Shown: one piece after another, positions 22,037 through 32,525 of the stretch
How positions within the stretch are numbered: the stretch's first letter is position 1
How the letters are laid out: each line of letters opens with the position of its first letter
Source of the DNA: Nothophaeocryptopus gaeumannii
Taxonomy: Eukaryota; Ascomycota; Dothideomycetes; Mycosphaerellales; Mycosphaerellaceae
Length of the DNA: 64,000 bases
NCBI GenBank assembly: GCA_031771865.1
Contig: JASISA010000042.1
Coordinates: forward strand, 1,171,501 to 1,235,500
Direction of reading: 5' to 3'
The notes under the pieces: model-generated
Seen by the model: the letters and a program-made list of their open reading frames with translations, nothing else
Database searches by the model: none
What the model was told of the DNA's origin: nothing
Translations under genes and position numbers: made by a program

Positions 22037-22821
22037 TACGGTGGCTACATTGGCGATGTCTCAAATGTATCGCAGTGTTTTGGTCCACCTCGTGTTGGCA
22101 GCGTGTAACAGCAGAGTGAATGTCGACGTGTTTGTTGTCCAGCTTCTGAGATGGTTGGCTGGGAGGGAGGTTGGCTAGCTTGGACAACATCCCTGCAAGT
22201 GGTAACTTTAGCGTGTGGAGCGAGGGCCCGTGCGGACTTCACATGAGATCTCGCCCTTCCTCCTGTCACTCCACCTCCAAAACAAAAACCATCTACAACG
22301 GTCTGAATCTGCCGGCACAGCCTCGGGGCCTGCGAACATAGGAGAGATACACGGTTTCGAAGACTTTGCATCTCGACGTTTTAACACCTTGAGACTTCCA
22401 ACTGGTCTCTGCTGCGGACTCTCTCTCAGAATCGCTTCATGGAACCTCTTGTATGTCGAATGGCTACCACGGTTTGGTTGCTTGAAACGGAAAGTGGTGT
22501 GGCGTCCTCGGTGTCTTCCAGCAAGATATTCTAGTGTCCATCGTCCGCCAACCCACCAAGTGGCAACATGCATGCTCCCGTGCGATGAACTCAGAGACGA
22601 AGAGGTCTCATTTGCAAGTAGAACGAGTCTCAGACGTCTCAAAACACTAGATTTAATTCAAGAGCTCGCGAAGATAATGTAGGTCCTCGTCATTCCAAAC
22701 TCTGCGTCTTTGAAAAGTCGGTCCATTTCGACTGCAGCACTCTACTCCGAGTGGCACAGAAGCTACAAGATGCCGCGAGCCGATTTCCAACTCTCTTCAA
22801 GCGTTACTGACCCATCTCAAG
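22037..22821. other. Intergenic region between divergent loci
   Basis: About 780 bp. An open frame at 22215-22682 has biased composition and no domain and is not called. Upstream exons of the broken zinc-finger locus to the right could lie here but none could be fixed. Confidence 0.45.
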
Positions 22822-23270
22822 ATACTGCGGTGATTGCGATAAGTATTGCAGTAGCGACACGCTCTGAAGCAGGTTAGTGTCTTCCCAAACACTCCAACCG
22901 AATCGTTGTTCTGACCTCCTTTCAGCATAGCATCTGCCACCTCTCCTACGTCTACACATGTTACGGCTGTAACAACACCTACAAACGATACTGCGACATG
23001 CTTCTGAATATCGATGGTGAAGTCTGCCCCAATCTCGGCCGTTTCGACATCAACAAGTCTGCAGCAATGTATTACCAGTGGAAGTACTTCGTCGATCCAG
23101 ATCTTCGCGATGACCTTCTCGACGAGTATGATGGATATCTGGACCATCCTTTCAAATGTCCAAGTTGTGATAGATGGTATAAGAAGCTCTCTGCGGTCTT
23201 GCAGCATGCTTGGAGCAGTGACTGTGACGAGCACTGGACTTACGCGGAAGATGAGGAGGTGGTTGTATAA
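22822..23270 (+). pseudogene. C2H2-like zinc-finger gene, partial and frame-broken
   Basis: A frame ending at 23270 carries finger-like motifs: TCYGCNNTYKRYCDM and FKCPSCDRWYKKLSAVLQH followed by CDEHW. It extends upstream through a 53-nt intron (22873-22925) so that LKQ is followed by HSICHLSYV. The upstream exon starts with another CxxC (YCGDCDKYC), but a CTCT at about 22862-22865 puts the two halves of the finger in different frames; removing two bases would give a continuous C-x2-C...TLKQH finger. No start codon could be fixed and an in-frame stop lies just upstream. It is therefore either decayed or affected by a 2-nt error. Function unknown; tandem degenerate fingers of this kind occur in ascomycete nuclear proteins. 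Confidence 0.55.
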
Positions 23271-23519
23271 CAGGCATGGATGACCGAGTGACAGGATGGC
23301 ATTGCGAACATGTGGAGGCGGACACGAGGTGGTTCATCCAGATGTTAGATGGGCGCTGGGCCCTTCATAGCCGAGGCAACAATGACCTTTTCTTAAAAGC
23401 CCTTTGTTGCTTCTAATCGACGTACTAAGACTTTGAAGCTTCAGAGCGCATTAAACTTGAAGAGAGACAGAAACGGCAACAACAACATTCATCTCCAGCA
23501 TCCTCTCCCGGGCTGCTTC

Positions 23520-24245
23520 TCAAATTCGTCTGACCACAGTCCATACCAAAAACCTCCTCAAAACCTCCATATCCCCCGAAAACCTCCTCCTCGCCTCATC
23601 AACCAGCCCTGACTCTCCACCCGAGAACACACCCAATCGGCTACCAATCTTTTCACCAAGCTGCCGAGCAGTCATGCAACCGTCATCCATCATTCGCCTC
23701 TCGACTTCGCCGTCGGCCTTCCGCATCTCAACGCTCACAACAAAGTCTATCGATTTCAAGACGAGTCGCCACTGACTCGAGACGTCTCCGTCGAGGTGGG
23801 AGGGATTGATGGGATCGTGGGTGGATGAGCGGGAAGCGAGGTAGAAAACTGCACCAATTGCTGAGCCCATTAAGTCGTCCCTGGTGACTCGAAGAAGCAC
23901 ATCCAGAGCAGCAGTGCCGGCATCGAATGATCCCGCATAGGTATATTGTCTGCCGTAGAGGTAATTCTGAACCCTGTCAATCCCGTTCAAGATGGCTTCA
24001 TAGCTGACGGGATGATCGATGGCATAGTGAATCGAAGAGTAGATGTGAAAGGGACGGATGCTTGGTGGCCACTGTTGTCGGAAGAGTTTGAGATCCTCTT
24101 CGTGGAGGAGAGGAGGGATTGTTGGTTCGGTCTGCTTCTCCTTGGTTGGATCATGGGGAATGACGGATTGGGGCCGGGTACGGAGATCCTGGGTGGATGT
24201 GAGAGAACGGCTGAATGAAAGCTTGCTGTGTTTGGGTGAGGACAT
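23520..24245 (-). CDS. Small unnamed protein, tandem paralogue 1
   Basis: An uninterrupted 241-residue frame starting MSSPKHSKLSFSRSL. It contains DDLMGSAIGAVFYLASRSS, SSQWRLVLKSIDFVVSVEMR and a C-terminal SGDMEVLRRFLVWTVVRR. These three blocks recur in the same order in the two genes to the right, which lie on the same strand. No signal peptide, no transmembrane helix and no named domain are evident. A predicted mostly helical, soluble protein. Function unknown; tandem duplication followed by strong divergence is inferred. Confidence 0.65.
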   Translation of the reverse strand: MSSPKHSKLSFSRSLTSTQDLRTRPQSVIPHDPTKEKQTEPTIPPLLHEEDLKLFRQQWPPSIRPFHIYSSIHYAIDHPVSYEAILNGIDRVQNYLYGRQYTYAGSFDAGTAALDVLLRVTRDDLMGSAIGAVFYLASRSSTHDPINPSHLDGDVSSQWRLVLKSIDFVVSVEMRKADGEVERRMMDDGCMTARQLGEKIGSRLGVFSGGESGLVDEARRRFSGDMEVLRRFLVWTVVRRI

Positions 24246-24807
24246 TGCTCTTAAGGTTAGAACGATGGAGTTGATGATGGGGCAGATCCTGTTGCTGTCT
24301 GATCAGAAGCCATCTTATACCTTGACATCGAAAGGCACGATTCTGACGATATGAGGCAGCCGTAGGCACCTTAAGGCAAGTGCACTGCCTTCAGGTAGGC
24401 AATACGCATTATTCGGCCGCTGTTGCATATGACTCGTTCGACTGCCTGCTATTTGCGTTCTTCAAAAAGAAGCCAAATTACCTCTTGTGTAAGAACCATG
24501 CAAGGAGCTGAATGTGTGGAATCTGCCTCACGAATGCTAGAGCAACACTTGAGCGATGAGCACCAGTCTAAGTTCTTCTCTCTCTACTCCTCTACCAACA
24601 TGAACAAGCGAAAGACCATCCAAAGGTCTAGACAAACATGACGCGGACCAGAAATGCTCAGAGATCTTGTACAACGACTAAAGCCTCTGAGTACGCTATT
24701 ACTGCATTTACCAAAGACCTAACCTCTCAACGGACCGAATGAATTTGAACTAATCAACTCCCTGCAAAGGCGTCTCTCCTTTGCCCTTCATCGATCCCAC
24801 TCCGGAA

Positions 24808-25260
24808 CTAAGCCGCCTTACGAACCCACCAAATCAAAAACCTCTTCAACAACGCCAGCTCCCCATCCCTATACCCGCTTTCGCTCCGAAACCTCCCTAA
24901 CACGTCCCTTCCCACATCATACAAGCCTCCCATCTCCATAACATCCCCCTCCTCATATACATGACGCGTCCAAAACAACCCCTGCACAACCTCTCTCCAG
25001 AACTCCCTATCATTGTCACCACCGGAGGACAGGTGGGTGATAACGCCAATGGCCGCATGCGTAAGTTCTCTGGGACGGACCGTGAAGGTGTGTTGAACGG
25101 GAATTGCTGGCTGACGATCCATGCGGGATTCAGGTTGTTGCAGGAAGACCAGAAAGGCTGCGCGAGCTGCGAGGACGGGTTCTTCGTCGGTTGGGAAGCT
25201 GACGCCGAGGGTGATGATCTCGCCGGAGGTGAAGAGGTTATGACCGAAGGGAGGGGACAT
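24808..25260 (-). CDS. Small unnamed protein, tandem paralogue 2
   Basis: A 150-residue uninterrupted frame starting MSPPFGHNLFTSGE. It shares with its neighbours the blocks RELTHAAIGVITHLSSGGD, REFWREVVQGLFWTRHVYEE and GELALLKRFLIWWVRKAA. It lacks the longer N-terminal region of paralogue 1. Spacing of about 560 bp on each side leaves room for its own promoter. No known domain; function unknown. Confidence 0.65.
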   Translation of the reverse strand: MSPPFGHNLFTSGEIITLGVSFPTDEEPVLAARAAFLVFLQQPESRMDRQPAIPVQHTFTVRPRELTHAAIGVITHLSSGGDNDREFWREVVQGLFWTRHVYEEGDVMEMGGLYDVGRDVLGRFRSESGYRDGELALLKRFLIWWVRKAA

Positions 25261-25787
25261 CGTAGGTTTGGTTGTTCGGTACGGTGAGAAAGAGAGCGCG
25301 TGTAGATCTGAGTTCGATGGGTCGAGTAGAGGATGAGCTCTGTATCATACCGGGCATGGAGGACTCAGGCTTGGTGATCAGCTTTATATTCCCATTTGCC
25401 TTGACCGTGAATATGTCGTGTTGACCGGTCCGTCCAGGCAACAACAGGTCAGACTCATTTTTGGAATCTGTTGTTGTAAACAACGACAGGCGCGACAGGC
25501 GCTAGCTAATAGGACCGATCCTAGGAAAGCCATACCATACAGTCGCGGAAGACATACTCAATCCAGGTTAAAGATCATTCGTCTTGCTGCCTTCATCTAA
25601 TCCTCAAGTGGACTCGGACATGTTCTGGTCTCGTGAAAGTCTGCCTGTCGAAGCAAGGGGCCACAAGGCGCTTCCCCCCTTTTCTGATAACTGTTAGTCT
25701 TCAAGCCTATCCATCATCAGTACGAGCATTCCCACTGCGCGATGAATGAGCTGCCTCGTTCACCAGACATTCCCTCGCCGCGAACCA

Positions 25788-26264
25788 TCACGAAAACTCC
25801 CTCAAAAGCCCCACATCCCCCTCAAACCTCTCAACCTCCTCATTTGTCTCAACTTCCTTCCACTTCAACTCCCCAGTAAGTTCCCACACCGGATGCTCCT
25901 CCAAATCCTCTTCCAAAAACTCATCAAACCTCCCAATTTTCTCCGTCTCACCTTTCAATCCTTTGATCAGTCCGACAACTGTCCTCAGCGTCCGCATCCA
26001 TTCATTGCGACACATCTCATGCAATCTCTTAACCAGGTCCGTCTCTGGCTCTTGGGCTCGCGGTGATGCCGGTGCGAATACGGCTCCTGCGGCGGCCGCG
26101 ATGAGTTTCTGTTTATCAGTCTTGAATTTAATCTCAGGGTCTGGACTTCGATAGCTTGGTATACTTCTCTCCTCGATGAAAACGTTGAAGTGCTGATACG
26201 CCTCGATGATGGGTGGTGCGGGCTCGACGATGTCCAGAGAAGGTTTGTTTGATGGAGGAGCCAT
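25788..26264 (-). CDS. Small unnamed protein, tandem paralogue 3
   Basis: A 158-residue protein starting MAPPSNKPSLDIVEP; the frame stays open upstream, but this is the first true ATG. It contains QKLIAAAAGAVFAPASPR, RNEWMRTLRTVVGLIKGLKG and a C-terminal ERFEGDVGLLREFS, matching the block order of the two neighbours, but it ends earlier, without the final Trp/Arg residues. Acidic overall. No named domain; function unknown. Confidence 0.6.
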   Translation of the reverse strand: MAPPSNKPSLDIVEPAPPIIEAYQHFNVFIEERSIPSYRSPDPEIKFKTDKQKLIAAAAGAVFAPASPRAQEPETDLVKRLHEMCRNEWMRTLRTVVGLIKGLKGETEKIGRFDEFLEEDLEEHPVWELTGELKWKEVETNEEVERFEGDVGLLREFS

Positions 26265-26661
26265 GGTGATGGGTAGTGTAAGTCTTCGTGACTGGGTGTG
26301 TGACGAGCGATTTGGTCGATGAACATTGATAGAGGCTTCGGAAGGAGGCACGTCGAGTCTCTTATACAAGTCCTGTCTCGTGTCTCAGTTCACGCGTCTC
26401 GTCTCGTCTTATCTTCTGTGAAGGTATATCAGTGAGTGAGACATTCCTATTCAGTCAGTGTTTCCTAACATGGCTGGAATGTGTCTGCCAGGAGCGGGTA
26501 AGCATGGATCGTGACCTTTCAGACACTGTAGTGTCCGCTGTATTGGCTCATTTCGTTTCATCGCGCCAGACTCCTCGCGCTGGCCAGGCCGCTCATACGC
26601 CACTCTATGCTCGCGACTTCGCACCCTTATGCACTTGTATCTTACAGTTTCGTCGCGTGTC

Positions 26662-27645
26662 CTACTCCTCCATCTTGCCCTCTTCTTCCTCATCTTCACC
26701 TTCAAGCGCAATCTTAGCCAATCGCTCGGCCTCCTCTTGCAATTGCTTCGGCACCGCCTCGTGTCTACCCTTCGTAGGCCCCTTCACGGAGCTGATCCAG
26801 GTCATCTCAAGCTCAAAGTCCTTGTCCTTGTTGTCGTCATGTGCGACGTAGATGATGCGCGCTGCCTCCTTGACGGCCTCCTCCAAGCTGATGCACTCGC
26901 CATCCTTAGGATCCAGCTTCAATTTCTCCAGCTCGGCCTTGGCTGCTTGCCGGCCCTTGCCTGTTGCCGCACCGTAGTAGCCCCAGTACAATCCTGACGG
27001 CTCGATCATGTAGAGGTATGGTCCGCCTTCCTTCACACCCTCCGTCTTACCACCAGCTCCAACCTTCGGTCCACTGCCGACTGCACCATCCACATCAACC
27101 TCAGTCTCTGCATCCCAGCCACCTACAATCGCAGTGATGCCAAATGGTCGCACGGAGGAGTAAAGAGTGTACGCTTGGACATAGGCGCCCATGCGGTTGG
27201 CGAGTGATGCTACGGGAATTGGGGCTTTATAGGTGCTGCGCCATTGCTCGGCTTCGTCGCGCGCGCGGGAGACGAAATGTCGTCCGTCAGGTAAGAGGCC
27301 AGAGTGGACCTGTGCAAGCATCTTATCAATATCAATTTCGCTCGCTCTGGAAGGTGGTACTCACGACACCGATATTCCGGTCGACAGTAGCTATCCGCTT
27401 GTTTGCGTCCTTCTTCAACAGTCTGCTAGTGACGAGCTTCTCCAGCGCCAGCACAACGCCATCCTTGCACCGTATGCCGACTGCTGTGCCTCCGTTCTCG
27501 ACTGCCTTCACTGCGTACTCGACCTGAAAGTTGCGACCGTCGGGGGAGAAGACCGAGTTGGAAAGATCGTAGCCCGTGCCTATGGAGGTCTGGGTAATGC
27601 GATGTTAGATGGAGCATATGACGGGATGTTTCGTTTACTGACCAT
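26662..27645 (-). CDS. PRE10: 20S proteasome subunit alpha-7
   Basis: A structural alpha-ring subunit of the 20S proteasome (PSMA3 in animals, Pre10 in yeast). Three exons give 291 residues: 27645-27643 (the ATG alone), 27589-27365 and 27309-26662. Exon 2 begins TSIGTGYDLSNSVFSPDGR, the conserved alpha-subunit N-terminal gate motif, then FQVEYAVKAVENGGTAVG. Exon 3 carries the Pre10-type YTLYSSVRPFG, MIEPSGLYWGYYGAATGKG and FELEMTWISS, and an acidic Glu-rich tail (EGEDEEEEGK) typical of this subunit. An exon consisting of only the start codon is unusual but is required to reach a methionine. Confidence 0.95.
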
Positions 27646-28654
27646 GGCTGCGGTTTAGTGGAGGTAGGCGTGAGATTGTCGCAGGATGGAGGATTGAGAG
27701 TCTACTAGCAGGTCTCTGTTAAGCTGGAGCGAGGCACGAAGAGTATGGTGTTTATGGAGTCGATAGAGTCGATTCGGTGGTGTTTGGTGATGGAGCTGTG
27801 TCGATGAACGCGCAAGGCCAGAGCTGCCTCGCGCCTGCTCCGAGCTTCAATATGTCTTGGCTTGCTCAACCGGCTGCCGTAGCCATATTCTCACTCAACA
27901 TTTTGGCTTTAAGCGCATCGAACTCTATAATTCTCCCCAACACTCGACCACCATACGCCCTTCTTTTGAGGAATCACTCACCACGCTTCATACCATCCAC
28001 ACCTTGATTTGGTCAACCTGAAACACATCGGTGCCGCATATCAAGCATCGGCGGCGGCGGAAAGCATGGAACTTTGTGCCCAAGCCGACGCTGCCAGCGA
28101 ATGACGTTTCGCTGCTCCCTCCTTAGCTCCAAATCTAGTGGGCGTCACCACAAGGTCACGCTTTCCAGTCATACCGCCAGATATAATCTCCCACCTCCTT
28201 CCCTTCTCCCTCGTTCACACATTCCTCCCCTTCCTCTTTTCTTGCCCCCGTAGATAGCTTCGATAGCCCTTCCGTACGCTCAAATACAAGACGTCAACAA
28301 GAAACACCAGCCGCTGACCTGGGGAGGAAGAAGAAAGAAGCTGCTCCGCTTCTTTGTTGGATTCGGGAAGACTGATCGAGACTACTTGCTTTTCACCGCT
28401 ATTGACGGCACGCGGATCTTTCTACTTCGTGGGAGTAGTTCTCGACGAGAAGCCGAAGGAGGTTGTATTGACGAGAAATACTCACACGCAAGTCGGGAGT
28501 GAGAGCGACTGTCCTCAGCGGCAGCGGCTCGCGCTATTTTCTACTTTGCTATTTGCTTTGCTTTCCCACACCCCAAGGACAGGAGAATTTCCGGTCTCGT
28601 GATTCTACTGGACTGGATCAGCTGCGAACCCAAGGACCATTGTCTGGATACTAC
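27646..28654. other. Divergent promoter region (PRE10 / CxxC protein)
   Basis: About 1 kb between divergent starts. No gene is supported. The right half, pyrimidine-rich around 28190-28260, is probably a long 5' UTR of the CxxC protein gene. I looked for yeast-like proteasome-associated control elements (GGTGGCAAA) and saw none. Confidence 0.5.
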
Positions 28655-29742
28655 ATGTGGCCTGTAGTGGTTCACTATTGCGAGAATTGTCATTACAATA
28701 CTCCCGTCGAGTACTCTGGCACCGTGTGGATTCAAGAGCACACGTGCAACTACGTAAGCTACGGCCTTGAACGAAGGCCGTCCCCTCCCCACCTGCCCGA
28801 CTAACTTTTACGAACCTACAGTGTGGCAGCAAAGCAACCGGTGCGGATATCGCTGGGCAGATCAAAGGAGCCATGAACACCTACCAGCATGATGAGCTCG
28901 CGCAGCTCTTCTCTCAGCTTTCTACTCAGCAGCAAGCGACGGCAGTGCAACAACCTCAGCAGACTCAGCCGCCGCAGCAGCCTATCGTCGTAGAGGAGCT
29001 CCCCATGACGCCCGAGAAGAAACCCGACATCCCTCTCACCTTCGCCTCCGCCCACTATACCCCAACGGCACACATCCACGGAGAGACACAGTCTGAGCCA
29101 TCACGCTCTCCTCCTCCGCCTTATCACGAGGCACTTATGCCCGCCGCGATGGAAGAGATGCTCAGGCAGAACAGCATCGACCCCTCTTCCCTCCTTCCCG
29201 CCCAGATCGACCTCTTCCTCCACGCTGACTACGAGCAGAGACTCAGACTTCTCGAACTCTGGCGCATCTCTCCCCCAACTTACCCTCTCGAGCAACATCT
29301 GACTTCGCAGCCAACCAGTGTTCAAATGGAAGAAGAAGGTGCACGCATGAGGTACGAGCAGCAGATGGGTATCAGGAGTCACTCAGAGGAACACATGCTC
29401 GACACGTACGTATCAGAGCCCATCAGCCCGATCAGACAAGCGGGAGAGGTAGCATGGCCTCCAGCGGCAAGAATGCGGGCAGCTTCGATCGCTGCAAGAC
29501 AAGGTGTCTTTGCCAAAGCGGAGGTAGAGCCATACATTGCCCAGGGTTATGAGCAGCACTCGGATCCAGTCTATGCAGCTGGCTTGTGGCAAGCTCCTAG
29601 CTATGTAGAAGCGCAGCAGAGCAAGGTCATGGAGGACCAGTACGGGATGTACGAACAGATTCGCAATCACGCGGACTGGGAGAGGATGAATCAGCAGACA
29701 ATGCAGCAAGGACTGGCGATGGACGATGAAATGATCATGTGA
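28655..29742 (+). CDS. Protein with N-terminal CxxC/CxxC zinc ribbon, function unknown
   Basis: Predicted 339 residues from exons 28655-28753 and 28822-29742, spliced so that C31 and C34 form HTCNYCGS. Together with HYCENC (C9, C12) this gives a four-cysteine zinc ribbon at the extreme N-terminus. The rest is Gln/Pro-rich, then helical and polar (PPPYHEALMPAAMEEMLRQ with a PPxY motif, LLPAQIDLFLHADYEQRLRLLELW), with Met/Gln-rich C-terminal helices. The PPPPYHEA segment could bind WW domains of a Rsp5-type ubiquitin ligase; that is an inference. No named family recognised. Confidence 0.7.
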
Positions 29743-30379
29743 AAGATCTTGATGGTGGGAAGCGAATTCAAATGGCATTTACTTGAGTATCTCTTATGGT
29801 GTACTGGCATTGTCGGAGCCGGAGGCTCTTTGAACTGAAGATTATCACTGGGCATTTTTGACCGAGAGCTTGATACCACCTCACTAGACGAGAAGTTTTC
29901 TTTCTGTATAGCTTATGAAAGACGTTGTTCCACATGACCGACTCTATCACATGCAATAATGTGCAGGTGCCTCAGGTTTGAAGCGTAAGCAGAAGCTTAT
30001 CCGATCAGGCAGGGACGGTGACGTACAGGCCGTACTCGAAGACCATCCAAGTGACTTTTGTTTTCAACACGCACGCGTCTTGAACGTGACACAACGTCCG
30101 AAACACACTTATTCCTCAAGCAAACCCGGTCTTGCTTCATCAGACTATTCACCGCACTCGACGCTTGCTAGCAGTGACTCGCAGCTTCCACCGCGACCCC
30201 AACTCCCCACCAACACTCAGGCTTCGGGGTTCAAAAGAACCAACACTCGATCACCCCTCGCCACTGTTCAACTACAACACTCGAGCTTCCAATCTACATC
30301 CGCATCTCAGTCATAGTGCTTGAGTAGGGCAATCTGAGCACGCAGATTCCTTGAGCCAGCGGGCTCCCAATCCACCACC
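29743..30379. other. Intergenic region upstream of UBX5
   Basis: About 640 bp between two same-strand genes, containing a 3' UTR and the UBX5 promoter and leader. Only short, compositionally biased frames are present. The UBX5 start has a strong context (CCACCATGG). Confidence 0.5.
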
Positions 30380-31954
30380 ATGGACGACCAGATCGCTACC
30401 TTTACCGCCTTCACCTCGGGCACGACCGAGCAGGCCCAGCGCTTTCTCCAGCTAACAGACGGCAACGTGGAGCAGGCCGTCGAGCTTTTCTTCAGCAATC
30501 CAGACCTCGGAAGCACCGCAGCGGCCACAGCGGCCTCCGCACCTCCGACCGCACATCGCGACGACCCGATTACGATCGACAGCGACGATGAGGACGACGT
30601 GCAAGAGCTCGGCAGCCGAGCAGCTGGAGGTGGCCCTTTGGAAGATGACGAGACCATGGCGCGGCGGTTACAAGAGGAGATGTACGGTGGCGCCGGGAAT
30701 GGCAGGGGCGGCGTAGATGAGGAGGGAGTGAGAGCGCCCATGGCGAGAACTACCGAGACGCTCGTGGGACCTGGCAGCTACGATTACAACGACCCTGTAG
30801 GCCCAGGTCAAATGCCAGCTGCTATAGCGCAGCAGCTGTTCAATCGTGATCGAAGGAATCACGCAGGTCCCGGCATCTTCAACCAGCGACAAGGCCCGTC
30901 CATCTGGGCGAATGACGATCCCAACGATGCTGAAGCTCACAACCGAAATCTCTCGCGGGCCACAGGAGGTGCGTCAGATGCGACGGCAAAGTCAAATCAC
31001 CTGGCCGAGCTCTTCAGACCGCCATTCGACTTGATCTGTCCTCTCGCGCTTCCAGATGCCCGTGACGAGGGCAAGGAGACACAGAAATGGCTTTTGGTCA
31101 ACATCCAAGATCCGTCCATTTTCGACTGTCAGGTTCTCAACCGAGACATCTGGAAGAACTCTCAGATTCGCGACACGATCAAGGAGCACTTCCTCTTCCT
31201 TCAGTACAACAAGGAGGACCCTCGAGGCGGCGATTACGTCAACTACTACTTCGCAGCTCAAAAGGACAACGAGGCCTCGTATCCACACATTGCCATCATT
31301 GACCCACGAACGGGCGAGCGAGTCAAGACATGGTCTGGCTCTCCCGCACCTCAAGCGGCCGACTTTCTGATGGACCTACACGAGTTTCTAGACAGATACA
31401 CCCTCAGAATGGACAAAAAGAACCCTGTTCAGACGAAGCGTCCAGAACTGAAGAAGGACGTGGCGGCTATGACCGAGGACGAGATGATGCAGATGGCGAT
31501 GCAAGCTAGTCTCGCGAATGGCTCGGAGTCGGCACCAAAGAATGACGATCCAGACGCTCTCACTAGGGATGAGATCAACGGAAAGGGGAAGGCGCCGGCC
31601 ACAGAAGCAGACGATGTTGATATGGATGCCGGGCCAGCACCAGTCAAGGACACGCCGTTCTCCAGAATATCTTCCACCAACCCGCACGACGAGCCGACGT
31701 CGACAGACCCGAAGGAGACAACTAGAATACAGTTTCGTCATTCCGGAGGCCGCATCATTCGTCGCTTCCAACTTTCCGACCCTGTTCGGAGAATTTACGA
31801 ATGGCTCAAGGCGAGCCCAATCGAGGGCAAGGAGGGTGTACCCTTCGAGCTTATCAGTATGGGTAAGAACCTCATCGAGCAGCTGGATTCGACTGTTGAG
31901 CAGGCTGGGTTGAAGCAGGGCACTGTTATGGTCGAGTTCATTGAGGACGAGTGA
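30380..31954 (+). CDS. UBX5: UBX-domain Cdc48/p97 adaptor, Ubx5/UBXD7 type
   Basis: This adaptor links the AAA ATPase Cdc48 to ubiquitinated clients and cullin ligases. The single-exon 524-residue frame shows the full UBXD7 architecture in order: an N-terminal UBA-like domain (TTEQAQRFLQLTDGNVEQAVELFF), a linker, and a thioredoxin-like UAS domain (FDLICPLALPDARDEGKETQKWLLVNIQ ... FLFLQYNKEDPRGGDYVNYY). Then come a ubiquitin-interacting motif (EDEMMQMAMQASLANGSE) and a C-terminal UBX domain (RIQFRHSGGRIIRRFQLSD ... GVPFELISMGKNLIEQLDST). Nuclear/cytosolic location is inferred from the family. Confidence 0.95.
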   Translation: MDDQIATFTAFTSGTTEQAQRFLQLTDGNVEQAVELFFSNPDLGSTAAATAASAPPTAHRDDPITIDSDDEDDVQELGSRAAGGGPLEDDETMARRLQEEMYGGAGNGRGGVDEEGVRAPMARTTETLVGPGSYDYNDPVGPGQMPAAIAQQLFNRDRRNHAGPGIFNQRQGPSIWANDDPNDAEAHNRNLSRATGGASDATAKSNHLAELFRPPFDLICPLALPDARDEGKETQKWLLVNIQDPSIFDCQVLNRDIWKNSQIRDTIKEHFLFLQYNKEDPRGGDYVNYYFAAQKDNEASYPHIAIIDPRTGERVKTWSGSPAPQAADFLMDLHEFLDRYTLRMDKKNPVQTKRPELKKDVAAMTEDEMMQMAMQASLANGSESAPKNDDPDALTRDEINGKGKAPATEADDVDMDAGPAPVKDTPFSRISSTNPHDEPTSTDPKETTRIQFRHSGGRIIRRFQLSDPVRRIYEWLKASPIEGKEGVPFELISMGKNLIEQLDSTVEQAGLKQGTVMVEFIEDE

Positions 31955-32525
31955 ATTGGAGGGCTAAGATTATGAGGTGACATGTGGATGGATAACATTA
32001 TGCTATGTGCATAGCGATCCGGCATCGGCGTTTCTATTTGCGGGACATGGCTATGATACCCATACGCCCTGAGGCGAGCACATTGAGCCGCCGGTTGCGT
32101 TTGGGAGGGGGTTTATTATAGATATGCACGCTACCTGGCCTTTGGGTTTAGAGCAGCAGCAGAGAATTATGACGAGTTTCAATCGCAACAGATGTGTTTC
32201 ATTCTACTTCCTTTGTTTTCGCTGTTACTGTCTAAAACAACGCAAGCGTTTCGGACGCCCAGGGCTGACGCTGCAGAAGCATACCCTTCCTAGTCTATGC
32301 CGAGATGTTACACAGGTCATGAGCCTTGACAACTTGCAGCTAGCATATCGTGCAAGTAGCAGCAAGCGAAACATCACCGACTTCCGTTACCTCTGAGAGC
32401 TTCAAATTTATAGAATTCGCATTGCGGACTGTCTATTTGACCTCTACGCATATATACTTACAGATCACTATACAAATACCTCCCATCATCTACAACTTTT
32501 TCCACCACCCTCTCTCCCCTTTTTA
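31955..32525. other. Intergenic region between convergent genes
   Basis: About 570 bp between the stops of UBX5 and alpha-amylase. No gene is supported. Confidence 0.5.

Noticed and set aside
22215..22682. Open frame of 155 codons on the plus strand
   Set aside because: No domain, no neighbouring splice signals that extend it, and composition unlike nearby genes; probably chance in the promoter region.
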